Below, piece by piece: positions 48,249 through 61,103 of a stretch of DNA of 64,000 nucleotides; position 1 is the first letter of the stretch; each line of letters opens with the position of its first letter. A program made the position numbers and the translations under genes. Source of the stretch: Scortum barcoo (Eukaryota; Chordata; Actinopteri; Centrarchiformes; Terapontidae); contig CM041537.1 of the NCBI GenBank assembly GCA_023238725.1, forward strand, positions 29,174,009 to 29,238,008, read 5' to 3'. Under the pieces are notes generated by a model that saw nothing but the letters and a program-made list of their open reading frames with translations, searched no databases and was not told the DNA's origin.

Positions 48249-51200
48249 CAAAATCCAGGAAGTATAACATTTTGAAGGCCTCAGTTTATTTCATTGATGT
48301 GCTTGGTAGGTTGTCAAAGTACATTCTGGAAGCTGTGACAGTTTTTTTGTTTTTTTTTCAACGTTGTGATGCTACAATTAACAATCAACATTATGTGAAA
48401 GTCAGCTGGGTTTGAACTTCCTTCTGAAGGTCTCCTTTTCATTTTTCCAAAAAATAATTTCTTCCCACAATTAAACAAACATACAAACAAACAAAAAAAC
48501 ACCTTCCCCAACTGTTCACTGTAACAGTCTGTAGATCATCAGTAGGTGGTAGAAGTGATGGAAAAAGTACAATGAACTGTCTAAAACATGGAGCTGCAGC
48601 TGTGAAAGAGTTTGCATCATCTAAAGTGACTGTCCTGAAATGTGGTTTGGCATGAAAAGATTGCGGATTTAGGCAAAGGTGTAGTTTGCAATTCTGGTCC
48701 AATCCACTTTTGGTCAAATTTACGATTTAAAATTTCCACATGATCCGCTATCTGTCAGTTCTTTGTGTGCACTGAAAAAAAACTGTGTTCATACAGGGCT
48801 CTTTAAATGGGAAACAAAATAACTGACTAAGCCATATACCTCATGCTTGTGTATAGGATTGTTGTTGTGTGCTGACTAATTTCCAAGGTGGGTGGGGTGG
48901 GGGTGTATATGAACTAGCTTTCTCCAGAAATGTAGACTATATCATTAAGTACTGCAAAGGTCAACATGTCCTACTGATGAACTACTGATTACTGCTGATT
49001 ACAGGGTGGCTAAGAAGATAGTGTTGTAATGTAGACAATAAGCCTTAACTGACTTTAAAAATTGTTAGTTTAGTTACTAGAGTTAGGGTAAGAGGGCTCT
49101 GTGCATTGAACGACGATAAACCTACTGAAGACAGAACTCCCAGAGATGTTTGCATCGATAAGATAGCAAATAGGATTTCGCAAAATTATGGATATTCCAC
49201 CAGATGTGCTACTCTACATTTCTGTTGTCATGTGATGTATAAACCTCTTAGGCCTACAACATCTAATCATTTAGCCGCGTAGTGAAGTCAGCCATAGCTG
49301 CACAGTCTGCATGTTTAGATCTTGGAAGTTCACAACAAAGGATCCACAACCGAGTCATCCTGACTATTAACAACCCTGGCTTTTATGATAGATTTCTTCC
49401 TATTCAAATTGGGTAAACAAATGCCTGCCAAAGAACTGAGGCAATGTGGGCATTTTTCATCTCCTTCCATTAATGTTGTTTATATCACCCTGTTCCAATC
49501 CCCAGGAGACATCAGGAAAGCATCTCAAAATGCCTCGCAATCAACATACACTATCTGCATAACTCAATTAGAGCTTCAGCATGACTTTAGATGTGCTTGT
49601 TGCTTTTTTCTTTCTCCCCTACTTCAATCTTCTCTCACCGCTCTCATTTTTTTTTCTTAATATCAAGGACTTGCTGAATGACAGTCCTTTTCTCTCTCCG
49701 GCTCTTTTCTCAAAATAGACTGGGCCAAATAAAAAATTAGTCTTGAAGATCTTATTGCAGTTGCTTGTCTCTGTCATCAGTTTAGGGGACACTCTGGAAA
49801 TATGGAAATGTAAAGACATGCAGAGTTGTTTTGCTGTCCCTGCACATTTTTCCTCGTTCATACATAGGAATGAGAGAAGTCTTATCCAGACACCACATCT
49901 CCTTATAATAAACACTGTTAATGTTCTACAGTGGACTTTGCAGTTTTGCAGACATATAGAACTTTGAAATCTATTTAATGTACTGTACTGCATTATTACA
50001 GCTGAATATTGATCAAGGCTCCCCGAGTATCTTTTGACAGTGAAACTTTTCTTAGAACCTTATCAACTATATCACTGTGAGCTGTGCTGCTCACAGGTGA
50101 ATAAAAGTTAAGTGAGGGCCATTATGTTAGATAGTTTAGTTTATTATTCTTTCTGAAAGTCTCTTTTATATCTGTGGCAACAAGTCAGACAAATACAGTT
50201 ATACCAAAAAATAAACTACAATCAAATACAGGCATTTAATAGCAAAGTCCTTCACAACATGATCACCAACAATCAAGAATGAAGAACAACACAACACAAT
50301 GCAAGTGACGCACAGCTCATATCACCAGGGTCTGCTTAACAGAGCAGCACTGGAAGGTATACATGATCTCTTGGCAGAGGTCTGTACCCTGTACCACTGT
50401 CCTGATGGTTTCCTGTTCACTATAGAGAGGGTGTGATACATCACTGAGGATTGCCTGCCATTAACTTACTGCTCAGGACTCACAAGCAGTGTCACACTTT
50501 GTTGTTGCCCCAAACACACTATATGTTGTACATGTTTTCCTTAATATATTTAAATGTGCACAACATTATGTTTTAGTTGGAAATGTGGCATACAATAGAT
50601 AATGTGTTCAAATGTCTTGTAATAGTCTAATTATTTTGTTTACGAACAGTTACAAGCAGTTGGTGGGTAATGACATTTCTTCCCAGCCCCCCACCATATT
50701 GCTGCCATGGTGATGCTTTTCCTGTAATGGGTCTTCCCCCCCCACTAGTGTTTTCAATTTTTTTTCTTAAAAGGTTTCTATTAACACTGAAACAACTGTT
50801 CAATAGTATGTTTTGTTTACTTTGTTATAGCACAGACAAATTCAGGATTTCAAGTTCTTTTCTAAATGGTGATTTGATTTGATTGAAATTACCCCCCACC
50901 CCGCTCCTAGACAGGCAAACATCATTGTTTTCTAAAAGCTCTATTGTCCCCGTCCACATTAAACTTGAACCTGGCATTTTCATGTTTATCTGATTTGAAG
51001 ATCAATGTTCAGTTTTGGGTGTGAAAATGACAGTTTAGTGTTGAATAAACACATAAGACGTGTTTTCAGATATAACTGGACATTAGATTTTAATCTGATA
51101 TATCCAGGCTTATCAGTGTCTTAGAGACACATTTGAAATGACTCAATTATTTAAATCTATGCGGACATTGATCAAGATATGAAGGATCCACACACTGCCG

Positions 51201-51861
51201 GAGTTGACAGGAGTCTGTATCTGTCTGTAACTGATGTCTTAGATGAGTTTGTGCTGCTTGATTCCAACTTTATTCAAAATGACTAGTCCATCTCAACCTT
51301 TTGTTAAGGTCCTCATATTAAGCTTTGATCTTAAGGCTGGTAGGTTCTTTACAAGAACAATTACAGTAAACACTTCTCATCATTTGTTATTCCAAGTCTT
51401 GGTTTCCTAACACAGCATCTCTGTTTTCAGTTTTGTGCTCTATACTAACCAAGCAGGCCCAAAACATGACTGGTCTCTTTCTAAGTGAATGTGCAGCCAT
51501 GCTGAGATTAATGCTCTCACTCTAGAGATAAGTTTGGTTTCTGAGTAATTGCTCCAACCTTACTAAATCACTGGACTTCAGTGATCATGAGCATTTAACA
51601 CTTGGAACATCTGTCGCAGTGGGCCGGTCTTGATGCAGCAGGAGTTTTAATGATTAGTTATCCATTGATCAAGGCCTGTTTATGTTTGATCTATCAAAGT
51701 GGAAGCCTGTCTAAGACGAGAGAGATAGAGAAGCTGATTCTGATTGATTCCCTCTGATTAAGGGGCCACTGTGAATACCCCAGACCCATTCCTCTATCAG
51801 ATGATATACTGCTAAGGATTGCCTTGATCAAAGAGAGGGAGGCTATTGATTATTCTTTCAG

Positions 51862-51998
51862 ATTCAGATTCAGATTCCTTTATTTGTCCCACAGCGGGGA
51901 AATTTACGGCGCAACAGCAGCAAAAACACACAGTGGAAAATAGACAGTAAGAAATGCAAGACATAGAATAAAATAAGAAATAATAATAAAATATAGAA

Positions 51999-52029
<31 letters not shown>

Positions 52030-52110
52030 AATAAAAATCCAAAGATAAATAATTAATAATCCAAGATAAATAATTATAACTATAACTGTAAGTATACCTG
52101 TACATAGTAC
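51862..52110 (-). repeat. Retroposon 3' end, minus orientation
   Basis: Left edge is three 'cagatt' units (51862-51879), then 'cctttatttgtcccacagcg' and 'gggaaattta', the complement of the fish LINE/SINE tail 'aatttccccgctgtgggacaaataaagg'. The body to the right is A-rich ('aaaaataaaa' runs at 51968-52040), with 'aagataaataatta' repeated at 52042 and 52063. The right end is not defined and may extend to about 52200. Confidence 0.65.
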
Positions 52111-55100
52111 AGAGGAGAGTGTGCCTGAGAATATACCTTATAAGAAATATATAGTATCTCAGGTATAAATGAGTGCAAAACAGTGAAACGAATGAATGGA
52201 TATGAAGTCTCAGTTTATGTACACTGATGTCTTTATAGGAATCTGTAGCATCACTAAAGAGACACCCAGCTAAAAGACTAAAGGCTGTAGTCTGGTTACC
52301 AGAACCATTCCCTCCACAGAGAGCTGAGCAAACTTTCCCTGGTCTTTCTGTTTATAAGACCCTAGGGTCAAGAAACAGTCCTGCAGGATGGTCTAAGGAC
52401 TATTCATTGCCAACTGGTGGAACCTATTGCTGAATTTATGCCAGGACTGTAGTATCCCACATTCCAGACTGTGGCCTGGAATGCTTCAAGGACTGCCCGC
52501 AGGCAACAAAGAACAAAGAAACTACTAAATTTAATGCATGTCAATTGATATACTATGCATACTTAACACAACTGGAAGAGTATAACGCTTTCATGCAATA
52601 TTCTGATTCTGATGCAAGAACATTACAAACTGAACTAACAGGAACTGTTTAAACATATCCACTTATCTTGGAGGGATGCACATTGTTTGGAGACTTTAAA
52701 TGAGTAATGACATGGAAAAAATGAAAATATTGTATATAAATAGTCATAACTTGTAATAGGTCATTTTAACTCTAATTTGCTAGTATGGTATGGGAGAGTG
52801 TGTGTGCATATGGTTCTGGCCTACAGCTCCCTTCAACTTCTTAAGAGATATAGATATAATATATGCATGTATTGATTATATATGTAACTTTTCATAATGG
52901 CAGATATACATACTGTCGGCGTGACTGTCACACTGTCTACTAGGCACTACTTAGCAGATTTGTTCAAAGATATTAGCATATGTTTAGTACGCTCCAGTAG
53001 TTGAGAAGGCCAAGCTTTTCAAACCTGAGAGATAAACATGATTAATTTGTTAGAAAGAAAATGTAAAAAAGAAAGTAATTAGACTGGAGAGATTTAGTAG
53101 TGAGAGGTGTAATGTGTAATGTCTTGCGCTACTGGCATCGGACACCTCCCCTCAACACAAACTATAATTACAGAGAGCTCCAAAGATTGCCTTCCTTCTT
53201 GTTACCTCTTCTTTTCTCCTTTTGTTTTCTTTGTTTTTGTCTTGTTCTTCTCTTCCTTTCCTTTCCTTCTTTCCATCTTTCTTCAATGTAATCTACTCTA
53301 CCACCATCATGGTACACAAGCCCAGCCCGGTGTTGGTCCATCCACCCAGCTGGATTCCTCAGCTCTATAGAACATTCTGAAAGAAACTGCTCCAGTCTGT
53401 ACAACATCTGTTCTAAAACTTCAAAAGTCAGGATTGCAACAAACTCTGAATTTAGCAAACATTTGACAAACACTACCACTGCGTTAACAATGACAGCCTA
53501 GACAAGTGGGGGTTGGAGAAGACTTCATCATCCTGCTGCCTGAGAGGGTGAGATAGAGGCCAGGCCAAATTGCACCCAGAAAAGTCAGAATTCCCCAAGG
53601 AGAGAGAGGGAGAGAGAGAGAAAGAGAGGGGCCATGCTGGCTTGTGGGACCGATTGCACCCAGGAAAGCCTGAGAGCTCTAGAAGTTGTCCATATGAAAA
53701 TCTGCTTCTTCTCTTTACTATAGGGCAGCCTTTCTTCTGGTCAGCTGACGGGTGAACCTTTACGTTTTCCTATAATTGAGGTTGACACTAGAGCATAAGA
53801 GTGTTAGCTAAGAAGTAAAGTCTCCAATCAAAAGAGGAATAATTTTGCATTGTTTCAAGTATGTCCCCTTGTCCTCCCAACAGTCTCTCTTAAATGTTCT
53901 GCATGGTGCAATTTAAGTGAATTTGACTGGTTTTCATCCACTTGGTGGTCTGATTTGGTGCTCCAAATGAATCCATCTTACCAAGGTTACATACTATGGT
54001 GATCCTCGATCATTCACTAATTTCCTAATACTGTATTAATTCCTCTAACCATCTTTGTACAATGAATTCATTTGCTGTTCATTAGCTAATAGCTGTGTGT
54101 GGAGTTAGTAGTTTTAAGAAACATTTCTTTGATAAAAAGGTTGATCTCATGGTTTGTGTCTTTGCATCTTTTTTACGTATTGATGTATTTGTGGACTGAG
54201 TGGTCCATCAGCAATTGGCAGAAGAAAAAGGGTTTAATTTAGTGAGACAGCTTGAGGGTATAAGTTTCACTTGCAGTACTCCAAAGGCCCACACAGGTAC
54301 AGTTGAGGAGAAACCAAACACAAAGTACCGAAACCCAAACAACTTCAGCAGGTTTCCGACAGCTTGTGATATCTGAACAAATGTACATGTCAACCATTAG
54401 ATAAAGCAATGGCAGTTTTTTGACAACCATTGCATTATGTCTTCATGTGCACAGTGTGTGTAAAATCAAACGGAGCTGTGAGTGATCAGTATTTGCTCCA
54501 TGTGGTCCAGTCAGAGCAGCAATGTTTGATTTGGGTGTCAAAACACATTAAAGTGAGTGACACCAAACAAGAATGCCTCTCCATTTTATTCTTATAAATG
54601 ATGTGTGCCTGGTGCATTAAAAATGATTGAGATGGTGGGGGCGAGCTGATGAGCTAATTGTGATGGAGGGGTGGGCTGATAGTTTGAGATGGTGAGCATG
54701 AGAAAAAAACAGAGAGACTCTGGATAATAGCCGTTATATGGTGGAGCTGTGTTTCTTTGTGGTCCAGACTCCGATCACACTCATCCACACAACCATCATG
54801 CACATTATGCATGATCTCACTACCACATTTATTTATTTACCCAGCAGAATCACATGACAGCAGAAAAATGATCTGAATATAGCGCGGGAAGAGTGATGGA
54901 AGTCAACATTCATTAGTCCGATTGTCAGATGACTCACTAAGCATGCCACCAACAGGCAGAAATAAGTTGGTGTGTGTATGTAAGAATGTAAAATGTAAGC
55001 ATTTTATCAGTTTCCATTGTTGGAGAGCTCAATCTGAACAGTTCATTCTTAAATTAATGGCCTGTGTCCACCTAAGCGGTCCGATAGTCCAAAGTCAGGG

Positions 55101-55194
55101 CAGAGGAGGACTTTGTAGCCGTTAGGAATGTTAGCATAAACATGGTCCAGCTGTACACTACACTAATAGGATTTAGGTAAATATAATAGAAAAT
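52111..55194. other. Intergenic, no gene recognised
   Basis: AT-rich. GA-rich run at 53600-53630, flanked by two partial copies of 'gattgcacccag(a/g)aaag' (53568 and 53650). Pyrimidine-rich stretch 53185-53290 produces a compositional open frame. No domains seen. Confidence 0.5.
53600..53630. repeat. GA-rich microsatellite
   Basis: Mixed GAGAGA and GGGAGA units, between two short direct repeats. Confidence 0.88.
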
Positions 55195-57200
55195 CCATCA
55201 GCACTTTTCAAAACAGAGTTGCAAAGTGCTTTAAACTAATTAAATTGAGACAGGATTAAAACATTTAAAGAAAGAGGAAAATTAAATAGAACACCTAAAA
55301 AAAAAACATAAAAATAAAAAGGAATAAAACACCCAACAATAAAGATGAGATATTAATAATACAGATAAGGCAAGTTGTAAATAAAATAGTGATGTGGAAG
55401 CATTATTGAAAAGTTTTTTTAGAAAGATACTTCTTTTTAGACGTTACATTAACCTAACTGAGAAGAAATAAATGCATGTATGACCTTCTCTAGATCAGGC
55501 TTAGGGAGAAAAGACCTGATTTTTGTGATACTCCTCATTTGATAAAACAGAATACATGACATGCACCAGTGGCAGCATGTAGATACAGAACAACAGGGGG
55601 CCAAGGACAAAACCTTGGGGGACACCACAGGTCAGAGGGGCCTCAGAAGAGGAGGCATCGCCAACGTCTATTGAGAATTATTTGAACCAGACTATGGCAT
55701 TATTCCAGATGCCAACCCACTTTTTCATGCAGTCCAATAAAATCAAATCATTAACTGTATCTGATGCTGAGCTCAGATCAAGAAGAATTAAAACTGAGTA
55801 ACCTCCAGAATTAGCTGTAGTAAGTAATTGAAATGTAAAGTAAATGATCGTGCACAGAAGCCTGATTGAAATTTATCAAAGATAATAGCATTATTCATAA
55901 GATACATCAATTCTGAGTAAATTTTCTACAATTTTTTAATTAAAAGTAATTGAGAAATGGGTTTAAATTGTTTAAATAAAGTTGGTTAAGGCAGGGTTTT
56001 TAAGGAGAGAGTGCAAAAAATAAAATTGTGGGCCCAACACTGTTAAAAACCTTTTTCAGGCATAACATCTAAAGGACTGCATGAAGGCTTTAATTTAGCA
56101 ATCGTGTCCTTTAAACTGCACAGTGAAAGGGCTGCGAAATGATTGAGAAAAGCAGAGGGATCGAAATGTGGAGAAGAGTTATCATTGACATTACCAATCT
56201 GGAGTTTGATTTCTGATATTTTATATGTGAAGAAAGTCAAAATTTGCTCACAGAACATGGGGGAGGCATCAGTCTGTTGGGTTAATTACAGATTCAGTGG
56301 TTTTAAAGAGAACTCGGGTTATGATGATTTGTTGCAGTGATGTTGGAGAAATATGGTGACCTGGCTTCTTTTACTGTTTTTTTGATAAGAGGACATTAGT
56401 TCTTTAAGAATTTCATATGACACCACCAGATGGTTCTTTTTTCGCTCTGCATTTTCACAGTTTTTTTTTTTTTTGGCCTGGGCGTGCTGCAAATTGGTTT
56501 GGCTTTCCTGATTTTTGTGGATGCTATGGGGTCAAGCACAACTTTACATGTGTTGCTGAAAGGATTAAGTAAATTCTTCATGCATCTATTTGGTTTTTTG
56601 GATATTGTCAAGCGCAGAGGTGAAAGCCTTCTGAAAGTCATCAGCAGAGTTTGTACTGAGGGTATGAGAAGAAACATAAATGAACACTGTGGGAGCAGGA
56701 GGTGAAGGACATCACTAAGTGTGATAGCTTTGTGGTCAGAAACACACACACTAGCCTCACAGAGACACTTTCAATAATAAAATCTAGAGAACAATGCCCA
56801 GAGTGTGCCCTTTGAGTGAGAGGCACCCTCAGCTGACTGAGTCAGATTTAAAGATTTCATAAAATCTACAACTCCCTAGAAAAGAGGAACCAGAGGCACA
56901 GCATACGTGGATGTTAAAATCACCTAAACTCATGAGGCATAATAAAATAAAACCAGAGTTGGATTTTGGGGCTCTGTAGATTAAAACACAAAGTAATGGA
57001 TCTTGTCATTTATGATAAAACAAAGTGACTCAAATGAGGAAAAGTTCCCAAGAGAGTGTGGGGAACATTTAAAATAGTTTGTGTGAATCACAGCCTCGGA
57101 TGGTGAAAGTAATTAAAAGCAGGAGGACTCGTTTTATTTAGTGCAACACAGTCATCTTGGCTTAGCCAAGTGTCTTTAAGGATAAAAAATGTAATTGATT
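55195..57200 (-). mobile_element. L2-like LINE, 5'-truncated, RT catalytic box deleted
   Basis: Non-LTR retrotransposon read from 57200 leftward. In order on the minus strand: endonuclease DTWLSQDD (57151-57174), YRAPKSNSGF, GDFNIHV (56905-56925), GHTLG, and VSDHKAI (56722-56742). Next is the linker with LKPSCSPLDVMPEK (56043-56100). The RT follows, with LLDLSSASDTV (55746-55790; usual LDLSAAFDTV) and GVPQGFVLGPLLFCIYMLPL (55570-55628). The post-RT segment is KIRSFLPKPDLEKVIHAF (55455-55535), and the 3' UTR has 'aaagcactttgcaa' and 'gaaaagtgct' (55204-55235 on the complement). Between IYMLPL and the KIRSF block only a few tens of bases remain where about 150 codons with the YADD box are expected, so the catalytic centre is deleted. 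Stops and frameshifts are scattered, and it is an old dead copy. It shares the endonuclease type with 21.6-22.1 kb. Confidence 0.85.
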
Positions 57201-59348
57201 TGACAAATAATGGCAGACAAAATATATATTGATTTATTATTTATACTACAGAGTTAGATGATGGATATGGCACAGGACTGGGCATGGATGCATGAGATGA
57301 TGCAGCAATGTTGACAAGGAGCAGATCATTAATGTTCACTATACAGCTGCATGTCAGGTGTGGGACTGTTACCAGCAGCAGTGAAATTGCCCTTAACAGG
57401 TGATACAGGATGACATCACAATTAAAGACATATACCAAATTTTGTAGAAAGCATCTGGGCTCCTAATTTCCTTAGATGCAAACAGTGTGTGCTGTACACA
57501 TACAGTTCAAACAGTTCTGTACACATCCAAACCAGTTTAAGTTAGACCATTTACTCAGCCTAGTGCCCAGAGTGCACAGGCTGCTGAAAATATCCATGCC
57601 AGCAGAGATATGGAATAGGACCAGAGAAAACAACATTGTGTTTCAGGGACACTAAAGACTAAGTAATTGAGCTGAACTGTTCATTAATTAATTGATGCCA
57701 GCATGAATAACATGCTTGTTTGTCATCCCAGACCAGCAGGCTGTGCTGGTGTGCTGGCCGTAGAGGATGTCTCACATGGCTTCCCGTGAACCTTCAAGCA
57801 CTGATCGAGGATGAAGCGAGGACGGCAGATCGTTCACGTCAGTTCTTGTGAAGCAGCGTCTTGGCCTTTTATGGCTTTAGAGAAATTAGTCTAATTCAAA
57901 GGCTTCCTGAGGTGAAGCAGTTAAGGTCACTTTCATTAGTAGGAGAGGCAAAAAGGAGCTGATATGAAACACAATGAAGCAGAGGAGGCTAATTTGGTCA
58001 ATGCCACTTGGACGGGTGTGTGAGCAGCAGTCAGGGTCAGAGGTCAACATGAGACTCCTGAGTCTCTCTCTCTCTGTCTCTCTCTCTCTCTTAGTCTTCT
58101 GGTGGCTTATTTAACTGCAAGTATTGAAACCAACATGAAGAACTATGCATGAAGATGACCAGTTCATCTCTGACAGTTCAATTTTTTAACTTTTTTAAAA
58201 TAAAATATAATGAATATGGAGACCAGCGTCTACATTTTGCACAAAAAAAAGTTAATGAAGCACCCAGCCGTTTCTATTAAAAGCTTCATATAATACCACC
58301 TCACTCTGTAGTGTTATAATCGGTGGCATTTGTGAGTATTCTGAAAGTTCTTATCCCTGTTGCAGCTATAAATCCTTTCAGTAGTTCATCCTCATATCAG
58401 CAAAATCAGAAATTGTTCTACAAGCACACTTCTTAGCTGATACGTAACAGGAGTTTTCACTTCAGCACTTTTCTTAAATCCTCAGGCAGTAATTACTGAC
58501 TGGATCAATCTTTATGTAGATCTATTCTAATTTCCCTGAATAATTGTCATCATAACATGATACTAAGCTGTCCGTCAAGTCCACAGCAGAGTCACCCGGA
58601 GTCCCCATCCTCCCTTTTTAGTCCTTTAAAGATATGTCTCCTCTGTCCCACTCATGCAAATCAGCCACAGGCTAGGATTGAGGTATTTAAATATATTTAA
58701 ATGAAATTGAAATATATTGAGATGAGGGATTCTGCTGCCTAGAAGCCAAATCACAGTGATTGCTGTGTGCATTTATGAGGAGATGCATTTTTTTCTCCTG
58801 AACCCTCTGAGGAGATCTGCACAGTCAGACACCTGCAGCTGACTTATCTAACAGACTTTCATTATACTACCTTAAACTGCCTTTTGACAATCCTTTCTCT
58901 TCTGATATAATGTGGTCTCCAGACAGAGTCTCCTGGAACATTGATCATAATAATAATCACAATACTAATGATTTAGATATGTGATGAAATTTGACAAAGC
59001 CAAACAAGACAGGAACTGAAACAGATCTAGATGCCATAAATGAAGGTGTGCCTCGACTGAGTTGTGAATCTTCAGCTGGAACAGAAAGAAGGGTATGTAG
59101 GATGATACAATAAACTGTAGTTCCTGGTCATTTTTAACTGTTACAGACAATATTTGTGTCTGTTGCCTCAGAAAATATCACTACCTGTAACTTGGGAAAC
59201 ACAAGTATTATTATTCATTGATTGTATAAAAATAACACAGACCACAGAACCAGTGACATATTTAAAACCAGTAGAAATTTACTTTACAATGTATTTGAAA
59301 GTTTAAAGTCTTCATGTATAGAATGGGGTTTCTTTATACTGAAATGTA
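57201..59348. other. Intergenic, no gene recognised
   Basis: AT-rich, with a TC microsatellite at 58063-58092. A GC-richer non-repetitive piece at 57730-57870 is unassigned. Confidence 0.5.
58063..58092. repeat. (TC)n microsatellite
   Basis: About 15 TC units with one TG interruption. Confidence 0.92.
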
Positions 59349-59560
59349 AGATAAGATGAGATAACCTTTTATTGATCCCACAGTGGGGAAATTACACTGG
59401 CTCACATGCAGCTCAAAAAAACAACAATTAAAGACAGAGATTAAATAATCGAGAGAATATAAACACAACAATATATACAATAAACAGTAAACAGTAAAAA
59501 AAAAAAAAAAAAGTAAGATATTGTCCCTAATAAATACAAAGACATAAGTGAGACAAAATA
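59349..59560 (-). repeat. Retroposon 3' end, minus orientation
   Basis: 'agataagatgagataacctt' at the left edge is a terminal short repeat. It is followed by 'ttattgatcccacagtgggg' and 'aaattac', the complement of the tail 'gtaatttccccactgtgggatcaataa'. The body is A-rich with 'aataaacagtaaacagta' and a 17-base A run at 59499-59515. Same tail type as 51.9 kb and, inverted, 1.06 kb. Confidence 0.68.
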
Positions 59561-60566
59561 GAAACTTTTCTCTTAAGTTTTTCAGCCATAGCTTACGGCA
59601 TACATTGAGTTGCTTTAGCCATCGCTATGCCCCCCTTCTAGCCATGTCAAAACCATCAAATAGACCACAAGATACACCAGATTAATGAACTGGTGATGTG
59701 GCAGTGATAGACTTCATCAGCATTGTGTGAGCTTGTTTGGGAAGGGCTTGAATATTGAACATTTGTTGTTGTTGGGTTGTAAAGAGAAAGATGCTGACAG
59801 TTTATAGGTAACACATACAATACTGGTAAACTCATTTACATGTGTAAATACAAAAAATGTAACACAGCTTTAGGGAGGGGGAAGAGGCACTTGACGGTTT
59901 AGCTGATACTTAGGATAATTACAGTGGTTCTGCTGCCTTTTGTCAGTATGTTAATATGTAGTGTTGCATATGAAATAAACTCACTCAAATTCTCTTGTGC
60001 AGATGTGGTAAGAACTTGTTTGTATTGGCTGTGTTTTGGTTGAGTGTACTTATGTACGTGGACTGGAATGGAAAGCGTGGGGTTTTTGTGTGGATAATTT
60101 CGATGGAACTGAGGATTTCAGTATGGTCATAAAGGGACATACAGGACATCACTTTTGTGCTATCCCCTTCAAACAGCCTGCAATTAACTCAGTTGTCTTG
60201 AGACAGACATAATTTCCCAATAGGCTGCATAGAGACAACTGATAGTCCTCAACCTGAACTTTTAGTACTTCTAAGATAAAATAGTACAAATGGCTGTAAA
60301 TGACATAGAGCTATGTTTCTATGATTGCATGCCTGTCACTTCTTCTACTGCCTGCATTAGAAGAACTAACTAAAATTTCCAGTCTCCTGATTTTGTACAC
60401 TCTGTGGCCTGTAATAGAAAATTTGGATGGCATTGATCAAACACATGTCACAGAGGTCTCCATGGTTTGATTTTAATTTGTGTTTGACATGGATTATCAC
60501 TGCTGGGGAAAAAAAACTTCCTGTTGGCCATTTTGAATTTCCTGTACATCTAGATGAAACATACCA

Positions 60567-61103
60567 TGAGGGCTACTTCACAGAAATGTCAATTTTCCAC
60601 ACCCAAGCCAAAGACCTGCATCAGATCAAAATCTTGACCACTTCTGATATGTGTGCCAATTATTTTTAATTAAAGAGCATCACTAGCCTCAAAACTAGCT
60701 CCTGTTTTATGTTTTCACGTACCAAATTTAACAGTATTATAATCAACCTGGCAAGAGTAGTACGTTATAGTATATCTCCTTAAACTTATTTTGACCAGTA
60801 GGTGCCACTATCTGTATGACTCAACTTTGGTATGGAGACATCTACAGGCCTAGCCTCTTGTCCAGCATGTGAAATTTGGCAGATTTGACTGTGTACAGCC
60901 TAGTTACAACAGGTTCTGGGTGAAAACTTCTAATCATCATCAAGGTCATAAATGAAATTAAGGAGTTGCTTTTGTGTCTGTAAGGGGTGATATCAAGCCA
61001 ATTTGCCACAACCAAGTGTGAGACCCATATCAGACCATAATCTTTACCACATCTGACATGAAAGCCAAGTTTGGTTAGTTTGAGAGCCTGATTAGCCTCT
61101 CAA
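60567..61103 (+). repeat. Diverged two-copy repeat, about 409-bp offset
   Basis: 60613-60694 and 61022-61103 align along their length: 'catcagatcaaaatcttgac' versus 'tatcagaccataatctttac', then '(t)ctga(t/c)atg...gccaa' and 'gcctcaaaac' versus 'gcctctcaaac'. Weaker similarity extends about 45 bases upstream of each. The first copy is preceded by 'cttcctgttggcc', which I associate with a dispersed, tandemly arranged fish repeat. Likely two decayed monomers of it. Confidence 0.6.

Larger units (their letters stand above)
35941..51861. other. Long intergenic stretch, no gene recognised
   Basis: Nearly 16 kb without a recognisable exon, RNA gene or transposon domain. The longest frames are a 111-codon minus frame at 38921-39256, a 138-codon plus frame at 42940-43356 and a 124-codon minus frame at 49619-49993. 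None shows a known domain or a splice context I can support. Small repeats at 38514-38571 and 38761-38803 and a poly-T run at 48229-48248 are listed separately or noted here. A GC-richer piece at 37250-37380 is without repeats. Confidence 0.45.
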
